From Bacilli bacterium (GTDB lineage Bacteria; Bacillota_I; Bacilli_A; RF39; UBA660): a stretch of DNA of 8,063 nt. Under the pieces are notes generated by a model. That model saw nothing but the letters and a program-made list of their open reading frames with translations, made no database searches and was not told the origin of the DNA. Where the stretch lies: NCBI GenBank assembly GCA_900758895.1, contig CAAETG010000136.1, forward strand, positions 1 through 8,063. Reading direction: 5' to 3'. Made by a program: the position numbers and the translations under genes. Positions 1-6,737 of the stretch are shown in pieces (within the stretch, counting starts at the first letter, position 1; each line of letters starts with the position of its first letter).

Positions 1-758
1 CGTTTTATCATTTTTAATCTGCTATTAGTTCCTTCCACAAATCCATTACTGTAATCATATGCTACAGCATTTTCAACTGCATCTATATCTCTTTTTAATC
101 CCTCAGCAAAACTTCTTAAGGGTTTAAGAAGACTTTTACTATATTTTTCAACAAATAAATAGAGCATTGGCACATTATGATTTTTAAAAATATTTCTAAA
201 CTCTCTTATGCAGCATTGAAGTTCCCAAATATTTGGATACTTTTCATAAATATATTCCTTATGATTATCTGAAAGTTTAGTATTCATCCACATGTACCTA
301 AACACACCTTCTCGTGTAATATAATCTTTATCTTTTCCCTTACTGCCGGTTTTGTATTTTAAACACTCTGTCATTGTTCTGACATATGGCTGTGGCTCAA
401 AACATTTATTTTCTTTTTGCTCTATTTTGCACAAATAATCAAAAGCATTGCTTTTGGATCCAGAATATCCTTTTTCGTATACTGCTTTTACAGTTTTGCT
501 TTTACTCCATCCTTCTTTAAGACAATCTATAATAAAATCATGAAATGGATCCAGTTTGCTTTGATGAATTCCATATATACTTAATTCTTTTGGATCACCT
601 TTACGATATTTTGCAATTGTGTTGCGACCTATTCCCATACGTTTGGCAATTTCACGGTAACTACAGCCTTCTTTTAAAAAATTTTGTATTTGGCAGATCA
701 TTTGATAACGTTTTTCTGAAAAAGCAGCATAATTATCCACATCAGATGCAATTTTTTT
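1..758 (-). pseudogene. ISL3-family transposase, C-terminal part in the shifted frame (partial)
   Basis: After the A8 run at 752-759, the transposase resumes in the +1 frame (one base skipped) and stays open for about 250 codons to the window edge. I translated the whole segment and found no stop. It begins KKIASDVDNYAAFSEKRY, then holds a helix-turn-helix (REIAKRMGIGRNTIAKYRKG, about 597-670) that long ISL3 transposases carry inserted in the catalytic domain. It ends with NGFVEGTNSRLKMIK, where the glutamate codon at 33-35 is the third acidic catalytic residue. No start codon with a ribosome binding site introduces it. It is therefore either the back half of a frameshifted, inactive transposase or is reached by slippage at the A8 run. 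The 3' end lies outside the window. Confidence 0.75.
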
Positions 759-1587
759 TACAATGTTCTTCTGCATCGATAGATGTATCATTGTGTGGGA
801 TACTTATTGTTGCAGGGATTTCTTGATTCAGAGCTTTTTTTATTGTTTCCAGTAGATTCTGATGTAAATGAAATCGGTCTGCCACCTGCATTGCATCGGG
901 TAATTCTTCTGATATTACTTTCGCATATGCACTTGCCCTATCTCTTGTAACCACTTTAACATTTTTATTATTCTTAAGCCATTCCCGCAATGTATCCCCA
1001 TTTCTTCCATTCAACAATGTTATAGGCTCGTGCGTTTTTTCATTTATTATGATAATCCCATATGTATGGCGCTTTTTATATGCAAAATCATCCACACCTA
1101 TTACATCACTAACTTCCGGTTTTGGAAGAGATTCATATCTTTTTAAAAGTAATCGTATTACGGTATCACCACTAGTTTTTATCCCTAATGTGCGACAGAC
1201 ACGGGCACAGCCTTCACAACTGGTTTCAAGAGCCAATGTACAGATAAAATCAACACATCTTTCTGTCATACGACTATAATTATTAAGGAATCCATCAAAA
1301 GTTTCAGCAATAGAAAAAGCCTCGCATTCGTCATTCAAACATGCATACTCATGTGAACAAATTTCAAGTTGAACCTGTTTTCCTAAAATAGGTAAATCCT
1401 GTACTTTACGAGTATATGTTCCATGATATTTTTGCGTTATATGATTACACTTTGGACATTTACAACTACTTGAAGTTGATTTCATCCGAATTATAATTTT
1501 ATCACTTTGCTGAGCAATATCTGTTATCATCAAATCCCTTTCCGGGTAAAATTTATCTAAGCATAATGTATTATTAGACTTTGCCAT
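742..1587 (-). CDS. ISL3-family transposase, N-terminal part (zinc finger and first two catalytic aspartates)
   Basis: This 281-codon frame encodes the front of an ISL3 transposase, which cuts and moves its own element. Visible parts are an N-terminal zinc-ribbon (CPKC at residues 44-47 and a C83/C88 pair), then a helical DNA-binding region, then the start of the RNase H-like catalytic core. The first catalytic Asp is in GVDDFAY (D166) and the second in VTRDRASAY (D216), followed by ADRFHLHQNL, a typical ISL3 block. The ATG at 1587 has a strong GAGGAGA Shine-Dalgarno 7 bases upstream. The frame stops at 742, ten bases after a run of eight A's (minus strand). Homology continues in the next frame, so this frame alone lacks the third catalytic residue and should be inactive unless the frame is changed during expression. 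Confidence 0.85.
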   Translation of the reverse strand: MAKSNNTLCLDKFYPERDLMITDIAQQSDKIIIRMKSTSSSCKCPKCNHITQKYHGTYTRKVQDLPILGKQVQLEICSHEYACLNDECEAFSIAETFDGFLNNYSRMTERCVDFICTLALETSCEGCARVCRTLGIKTSGDTVIRLLLKRYESLPKPEVSDVIGVDDFAYKKRHTYGIIIINEKTHEPITLLNGRNGDTLREWLKNNKNVKVVTRDRASAYAKVISEELPDAMQVADRFHLHQNLLETIKKALNQEIPATISIPHNDTSIDAEEHCKKNCI

Positions 1588-1593
1588 AAATAA

Positions 1594-1601
1594 CTCTCCT
1601 C
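1594..1601 (-). promoter_or_regulatory. Ribosome binding site of the ISL3 transposase
   Basis: On the minus strand GAGGAGAG lies 6 to 7 bases before the ATG at 1587. It is a near-perfect Shine-Dalgarno and fixes the transposase start. Confidence 0.7.
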
Positions 1602-1626
1602 ATACATCCTAATATATATATATCTG

Positions 1627-1632
1627 ATTATA
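1627..1632 (-). promoter_or_regulatory. Possible -10 box of the ISL3 transposase promoter
   Basis: A perfect TATAAT on the minus strand sits about 40 bases before the start codon. That would give a leader of roughly 30 bases containing the ribosome binding site. No convincing TTGACA lies 16-18 bases upstream; the best match is TTATCC at 1649-1654 with a 16-base spacer. The promoter is therefore probably weak, or the box is a chance match in an A+T-rich stretch. Confidence 0.4.
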
Positions 1633-1667
1633 CTAAAAGGGTTAAAACGGATAATTGCGGAAGCACC

Positions 1668-1857
1668 TCAAAATCCGGACAGGTAGCTCAGAGAGCACCG
1701 GAATAATCAGGTTGATGATTAATCCTGCATTTTTACAGTAAACCATAGTATATAATTAGGATAAAATCTGACGATTTTCCTTAAGTTGACGATAAATTGA
1801 CCACATTGCTGTCAGACCCTAATGCTACCACCAAAGATTTAAGTGCTTACTCTTAAT
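1668..1857. other. Intergenic stretch without a gene; small repeats and a possible insertion-sequence relic
   Basis: I see no coding region here. It holds a short imperfect hairpin (1682-1699) and two copies of TGACGAT 18 bases apart (1769-1775 and 1787-1793), the second within TTGACGATAAATTGACCA. Clustered short repeats of this TTGAC/TTGACCA kind resemble the multiple terminal repeats of IS21-family elements, so this may be the scar of an older insertion. That reading is from memory of the family and is weak. I see no clean terminator (GC stem followed by a U tract) for the operon that ends at 1858. Confidence 0.3.
1682..1699. repeat. Short imperfect inverted repeat (hairpin)
   Basis: GGTAGCTC and GAGCACC pair around an AGA loop, giving a seven-base-pair stem with one bulged A. 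CCGG lies on both sides (1675-1678 and 1698-1701) and could extend the pairing. The minus-strand transcript would read ATTTTG only some way after it, so it is a poor match for an intrinsic terminator. Role unknown. Confidence 0.3.
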
Positions 1858-4800
1858 CTATTTTTGTTCTCTCCAACTAATTCCTTTACCATTAGGTAAT
1901 GTTAAAAAACATGAACTATAGTATTCATCACTTAATTTTCTTTGTAAAATCCGCAGTACTTTCTCATCATGCGTAGACATCACAATTTGACACTTTGAAC
2001 TTTCAATAAGGCTTCTCATTAAATCTGCAAATCCTAATACATTCATATCATCAAAATGGCCAATTGGATCGTCTATAAATATAGTTTTCAGCGGAAGATC
2101 CTTTCCTTTTTCTAAAGCACGACTAAAAAATGAACTAAAAGCTACTGTATTAAGTTGGGCAGTACTGAAATATATTTCTGGTCTATAGTCAGAAACTTCA
2201 TTCTCATTATCATCCTCTTTTAATAAAGTAATAAACAATTCACCTTTCTGTGAATCATTAAAAGAAAGATGATATTCTAAGCACTTCATTATGTCATGCG
2301 GATCAATTTTTCTATAAATATCATTCATAATAGATTTACTAAAATACATACTAAGTTTATCTTCTAAATCTTCCCTGACTTTTTCTAATTCCGCTCTCCT
2401 CTTTTCTTGTTCTAATGTCAATTCTTTAACCTTTTGATTTCTTTTTGATATGGTACTTTTTATTTGCTTATATTCTGTAAAATATAGTCTTACATTATTT
2501 TCTTCATAGATTTGTTGAAGAATTTCTAATAACTTTTTTATTTTATCCACTTCCGAATAATTTTCTCGCTTAGTTCTTTCTATGTCCTCATCTGTACAAT
2601 TTTTATACGGTGCAAAATTTTGAATAAATTTTTCTTCTTTATGATACAAATTTTCTTTTTGGGACAATTCCTTCTCTAATTGCTTATTATTTAAATGCCT
2701 AATATCCGAATATTGCTCAAGCTCTTCCTTTAACTCTCTCATATTTTTTGATATTTCTTCTTTTTCTTGTAATAAATTTTTATGATTAGTATCAAACTCC
2801 ATATTAATTTCAAGAAGAAAACTAATTAACAAATACTCTAACTGATTATCAGTAATCTTTTGTTTTTCTTTTCGGCAACTCTCTATTTTCTCATGCATTT
2901 CTTGGCATATATTTTTATATTTGTCAATATCTCCTATTTTCTCTTTTAACTGTAATTGTAAACTAAACGTTCGTTGCTGAATAGAAGAATAATATTCTAC
3001 CATTGATTGCTTTTCAACAGTACTCAAAATATCATTTGTCTTAAACCATTCATTCTCAACATTTATTTGTTCATTTGTATCATCAAGTTTTTGTTCAATT
3101 CCCAAAACTTTTTTTTGAATTAAATTTTTTTCTTCAACGACTTTTCGTAAACCATCTGATTTTTTATTTATTTCTTCTATAAACAAACTCTCTAAAACAC
3201 TATAGATACTATTATATTTTTTATTTATATCCTCTCGTATTTTAAGAAGATTTTCTAAAGATTTTTTATAACCTTGGAAATCATAAACATTATCTGTAAT
3301 TTCTTTATATAAATCATCACAAGATTTAAATTTACTATGACATAGAGGACATTCACAATTTTCTTTATGTAATTCTTGATATTTTATTCCATTTTCTTTA
3401 ATAGCTAAAAGTATTTTTTCCACTTTTGTACTATTTTGATTTTCAAAAAGAATTCTTCTTTCTACATCTTGATATTCTCTATTTAAATCATCTACCTTCT
3501 CAAATAATTCCTTTTTAAGAAAACTTCCTAATTCCATAATTACAGCCGAATTCCAATCCTGTATCTGTCTCGGAATCGACTTCAATTGCAATTCTTCAAT
3601 CTTATTTTTATATTTTAATATTTTTTCATCACAGTTAACTATATCTCTTTTATTTTTCTCTAACTCTTTTTCTTCCTCTTTTTTTATTGATTTCAACTTA
3701 TCTAGTTTATCTGCTCTATTCAGTGCTTCTTCTTTGATTTTAAGCAAATTATTATTTTTTTGTATCTCTTTTTCTATACAAAAAATCTCTTTATGTAATT
3801 TTTCTAATGTCTCCTGAACATTTTTTAAATATTTACTTAAATAATCCACTTCATCATCTACTTTTTTACATTTCTGAGCTTCAACAATCAAGCGATCTTT
3901 TCCAATCTCCACAATAGAATTATATGGAGCGATTTTTTCTAGCACTCCTTTATATATTTTTTCTTCATTTAAATATTTTTTTTGAATTTCTAATAACTTC
4001 TCCTTCTTTTCTATATTTCTTTTCAGTTGCTGTATTTGATGTAACATCATTTCATTATTATAAAAACGTTCTTTACAATTTTTTAGACCTTCATTCTCAA
4101 AACTTTCAATTAGCAAAACTTCCTCTGACATTCGATTCAGTTTATTTTCATATTGTCTTTTAGTTTTTTGTATATCATTCAACAATTCATTATAATCATA
4201 TTCTGTCGACAAATTTGTATTAATATTTATTACCGAAGATTTATTAAATTTTTCAATTAATTTCTGGACAGTTTTAAAACTTTCACTTGTAGATTCTAAC
4301 CTTTTCTTTTTCTTCTCTAACTCGCAAATTTCCTTATGTGTATCTTCAATCTTTCTCCTTCCATCAGCTACTTCCCTATTAATTTTCTCAAACTTATTTC
4401 TTTCTTCCCTTAATTCTGGCGCACTTTGAAACCATTCTTCATACCTCTCATCAGGCTTCTTTGCCGAAATAAAATTATCTATTTTTGCATGTGGTAAAAT
4501 AATACAATCCCATTTTGTTTTTGCATCGCTTAATCCAACCAAATCTTTCCCGCTATCAGCTACCCTTATACCCAAGTCTGTACCATTTTCTTTTACTTTG
4601 CTAACTTTTCTACTAATTTCAGAGCCATCACTAAGTATAAGATCAGCATATGCCTCTTCTTTAAAATACTTCTTATTATGATAAACAGGTCCTTTAAATT
4701 TTGAAATCTTCTGTATTTCTTTTAAATATGTGACTTCTCCTTTCAACGCATATTCCACTCCATCAAATAAGCTAGTCTTCCCTACCCCATTAGGAGCATA

Positions 4801-5313
4801 TATCACGTTAAACAAAGCGGGGCTATTATTTCTGTCGATTAAGTCGACCTCAACACATCCTTCATAGCCCCTAAAATTCTTTAATCTTATCTTCTTAACA
4901 TATAACTTATCTTCTTCATATTCTTCCTTAGTAAGCTCCAAATAAAAAATTCTCTTCTCAATATAGTCACAAGCTTCCTGTAATCCAACTTGAATACCAT
5001 CATAAATATATTTTTTTGCACAAAAAGGATCTTGTTCAATTTCTCTTTTAATCTTCTTTTGAACAACTGTAGATACAAAATGGCAAATATAAAAATTACT
5101 TCTCTCAATAAGTAATTCTATTTTACTCTGAATATTCAAGGCAATAAATGAATCAATATACTCCCATGATTCTGCTAAATCTTCTTCTTTTTTCCAGAAC
5201 ACAATAATTATATGCGCATCATATCTATTCATCCTTCGTTTAAAGTAATGTATTTCAATATCATTTCTAGGATTATATTGTTTTAAATCTATTTCTTTAC
5301 ACCAAGTATGCAT
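1858..5313 (-). CDS. SMC/Rad50-like ABC ATPase with zinc hook and an N-terminal ABC-3C middle-component-like domain
   Basis: This 1151-residue protein is a cytosolic ATPase of the SMC/RecN/SbcC class. Residues ~10-106 resemble ABC-3C middle components (SNFYICHF, then KREIEQDPFCAKKYIYD). The ATPase begins at ~138 with IRLKNFRGYEG; Walker A is APNGVGKTS (173-181). The Q-loop region reads ILPHAKIDNFIS, with His where a Gln is usual (275). Lys/Glu-rich coiled coils run from ~300 to ~1000 around a CPLC zinc-hook motif (655-658). At the C terminus are signature FSTAQ (1049-1053), Walker B IDDP (1080-1083) with Asp in place of the usual Glu, D-loop HFDD, and H-loop STHDE (His 1115). No membrane segments are seen, so it is not a transporter. 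The ATG at 5313 is preceded by GGGAGG at 7 bases and overlaps the previous stop as TAATG. By analogy with Lamassu-type ATPases it probably senses DNA and switches on partner effectors (inference). Confidence 0.88.
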   Translation of the reverse strand: MHTWCKEIDLKQYNPRNDIEIHYFKRRMNRYDAHIIIVFWKKEEDLAESWEYIDSFIALNIQSKIELLIERSNFYICHFVSTVVQKKIKREIEQDPFCAKKYIYDGIQVGLQEACDYIEKRIFYLELTKEEYEEDKLYVKKIRLKNFRGYEGCVEVDLIDRNNSPALFNVIYAPNGVGKTSLFDGVEYALKGEVTYLKEIQKISKFKGPVYHNKKYFKEEAYADLILSDGSEISRKVSKVKENGTDLGIRVADSGKDLVGLSDAKTKWDCIILPHAKIDNFISAKKPDERYEEWFQSAPELREERNKFEKINREVADGRRKIEDTHKEICELEKKKKRLESTSESFKTVQKLIEKFNKSSVININTNLSTEYDYNELLNDIQKTKRQYENKLNRMSEEVLLIESFENEGLKNCKERFYNNEMMLHQIQQLKRNIEKKEKLLEIQKKYLNEEKIYKGVLEKIAPYNSIVEIGKDRLIVEAQKCKKVDDEVDYLSKYLKNVQETLEKLHKEIFCIEKEIQKNNNLLKIKEEALNRADKLDKLKSIKKEEEKELEKNKRDIVNCDEKILKYKNKIEELQLKSIPRQIQDWNSAVIMELGSFLKKELFEKVDDLNREYQDVERRILFENQNSTKVEKILLAIKENGIKYQELHKENCECPLCHSKFKSCDDLYKEITDNVYDFQGYKKSLENLLKIREDINKKYNSIYSVLESLFIEEINKKSDGLRKVVEEKNLIQKKVLGIEQKLDDTNEQINVENEWFKTNDILSTVEKQSMVEYYSSIQQRTFSLQLQLKEKIGDIDKYKNICQEMHEKIESCRKEKQKITDNQLEYLLISFLLEINMEFDTNHKNLLQEKEEISKNMRELKEELEQYSDIRHLNNKQLEKELSQKENLYHKEEKFIQNFAPYKNCTDEDIERTKRENYSEVDKIKKLLEILQQIYEENNVRLYFTEYKQIKSTISKRNQKVKELTLEQEKRRAELEKVREDLEDKLSMYFSKSIMNDIYRKIDPHDIMKCLEYHLSFNDSQKGELFITLLKEDDNENEVSDYRPEIYFSTAQLNTVAFSSFFSRALEKGKDLPLKTIFIDDPIGHFDDMNVLGFADLMRSLIESSKCQIVMSTHDEKVLRILQRKLSDEYYSSCFLTLPNGKGISWREQK

Positions 5314-6737
5314 TAAAATACCTCCCACGCCTTTTTAATCAATTTAGAAAAATTATTTTTCATTTCCTGTATCGTCCCATCACTGTCAAAAATCACTTCA
5401 TTAAATAATGCCCCCATACCAATTACCGCAACATTACTTTCTTCTGTTCCTTGATCTGTAATATTGAACCAATAACTATTTTCTGATAATTTCTTTCTTT
5501 TCCTAGTGGTATCTGCAATACTAGTCATGATATTTCGAATATTTTTTCTCTTAATAATTCTCGAATAATAAGATGATTCTTCATCATTCCAAAGAAAAAT
5601 AATCCCTTTCTCATCTCTTATAGATTTTGTTAATGGTGATTTTAATAACAATCGAAAACTTTTCTCTATTTCTTCCTCTGTACATAAAAATTCAACTCTA
5701 ATCTTATCATTTTCCTTTTGAAATTCAAGAACAGCTAATTCTTCTGGATTTTTATCCAATACCCCACAAAAACAAACCGCCTTAGTAAGTTGCCCTTTCC
5801 AATACTTAGAACACCTGTTTCTATCTTCATTACAAAGTAGCTCATTTGATTCAACTGAGTTTCCTTTAATGCAATCTGCCGGCACTAATTTTTTATCTTC
5901 AATCAATTCATCTATCATATCGTGTAAAGCTTCCCTTATTTCTTTAGAAAATTTATCTACTTGTTGAAGTGTAAACTCTTTATATGGAAGGAAGGAATCA
6001 GGAATAGATGGCGACATATCAAACTTGCTAATTTCATCCCAAAATAAGCTATATGATGTCACCCATACCCTACTTCCTGCTGTTCTATCTCCTGCTTCGC
6101 ATGACAGACATCCTGTAAAATATCTATTTCCATTTTCATTTTCAAAAAGAGCTGTTCCAGAATATCCTGGCATTTCATTATCCCTAGAAACTTGTGGTTC
6201 CCTTGTTGGCGCCTGATAAGTTAAGGAATATCTGTTCTTTCCTGAATGTACAACCGTTCCTTTTATATCCGCACATCCCTCCTCCAAATGTTTCTCTGCT
6301 ATCATTGATAGGGGATATCCCCAACCATAAACCTCTGTATTAGTTAATGGCTTTCTCAATTCATATATTGGCAAACTTTTCATCCATTCCTCCCATGGTA
6401 TAGAAATAAATGCCATATCATATTCTTTTTCAAAATGATTATAATTTTCTGGCCAATACACTTTATATGGCTCCAGCTTTTCCCCTACACTAATTTTTTC
6501 AAACGCAGCATTAATTAAGTGATTATTTCCATTTTTGTCATAAAAATCAATAAAAATCACATTATTTTTATCTTTCTCAAAACTGTCATAAAGCACATGA
6601 GCAACAGTAAAAACAAGAACTATTTCTCCCCAATTTTTAATGTATAACACTCCTGTTCCCTTTAATTTTTTCCTCTCGCCAATTGCAATTCGTGCTATTA
6701 ACGCCTTGTAATCTTCATCTGTTGTGCCAATCCCCAT
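5313..6737 (-). CDS. Trypsin-like serine protease with an unrecognised C-terminal domain
   Basis: The 474-residue product looks like a cytosolic chymotrypsin-fold protease; there is no signal peptide or membrane segment. The catalytic triad can be read: His47 in FTVAHVLYD, Asp107 in EYDMAFISIP, and Ser193 in MPGYSGTALF. The serine motif is GYSG rather than the textbook GDSGGP, with an intact Gly-x-Ser-Gly core. The protease domain ends near residue 240. The rest (~255-474) begins with a charged helix and contains alternating beta/alpha-looking segments. I cannot assign it to a family; in this setting it could be the module that docks on the ABC ATPase or the MBL protein. The ATG at 6737 has AGAAGGA upstream at 10 bases and starts 23 bases inside the end of the MBL gene. 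The stop shares one base with the next ATG. Both overlaps imply translational coupling. Confidence 0.85.
   Translation of the reverse strand: MGIGTTDEDYKALIARIAIGERKKLKGTGVLYIKNWGEIVLVFTVAHVLYDSFEKDKNNVIFIDFYDKNGNNHLINAAFEKISVGEKLEPYKVYWPENYNHFEKEYDMAFISIPWEEWMKSLPIYELRKPLTNTEVYGWGYPLSMIAEKHLEEGCADIKGTVVHSGKNRYSLTYQAPTREPQVSRDNEMPGYSGTALFENENGNRYFTGCLSCEAGDRTAGSRVWVTSYSLFWDEISKFDMSPSIPDSFLPYKEFTLQQVDKFSKEIREALHDMIDELIEDKKLVPADCIKGNSVESNELLCNEDRNRCSKYWKGQLTKAVCFCGVLDKNPEELAVLEFQKENDKIRVEFLCTEEEIEKSFRLLLKSPLTKSIRDEKGIIFLWNDEESSYYSRIIKRKNIRNIMTSIADTTRKRKKLSENSYWFNITDQGTEESNVAVIGMGALFNEVIFDSDGTIQEMKNNFSKLIKKAWEVF
5321..5326 (-). promoter_or_regulatory. Ribosome binding site that decides the ABC ATPase start
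   Basis: GGGAGG on the minus strand, 7 bases before the ATG at 5313, lies inside the last codons of the protease gene. An in-frame GTG at 5328 overlaps this Shine-Dalgarno and has none of its own. The ATG is therefore preferred and the protein is 5 residues shorter than the longest frame. Confidence 0.75.

Larger units (their letters stand above)
1..1667 (-). mobile_element. ISL3-family insertion sequence, cut by the left window edge
   Basis: An ISL3-type transposase with its own ribosome binding site and -10-like box fills this stretch. The catalytic glutamate lies at the extreme left, so only the last part of the transposase and the distal end of the element are missing. The right boundary is a guess: on the minus strand a candidate terminal repeat beginning GGTGCTTCCGCAATT (1667 down to about 1648) precedes the transposase promoter. 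The partner repeat and the 8-bp target duplication expected for ISL3 elements cannot be checked here. Confidence 0.6.

Noticed and set aside
1676..1735. tRNA-like stretch (TAGCTCAG...GAGC resembles a D-arm)
   Set aside because: The D-loop lacks the GG pair, no anticodon stem or TTC-type T-arm with pairing can be found, and the acceptor ends do not pair.
1858..5313. ATP-binding subunit of a membrane ABC transporter
   Set aside because: Length, long coiled coils and the CPLC zinc hook fit SMC/Rad50-type proteins, and there is no permease gene or membrane segment nearby.
5314..5328. GTG at 5328 as the start of the ABC ATPase
   Set aside because: It lies on the Shine-Dalgarno itself and has no ribosome binding site of its own; the ATG at 5313 is correctly spaced from GGGAGG.
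5313..6737. Secreted or HtrA-like protease
   Set aside because: There is no signal peptide, transmembrane helix or recognisable PDZ domain; operon context suggests a cytosolic role.
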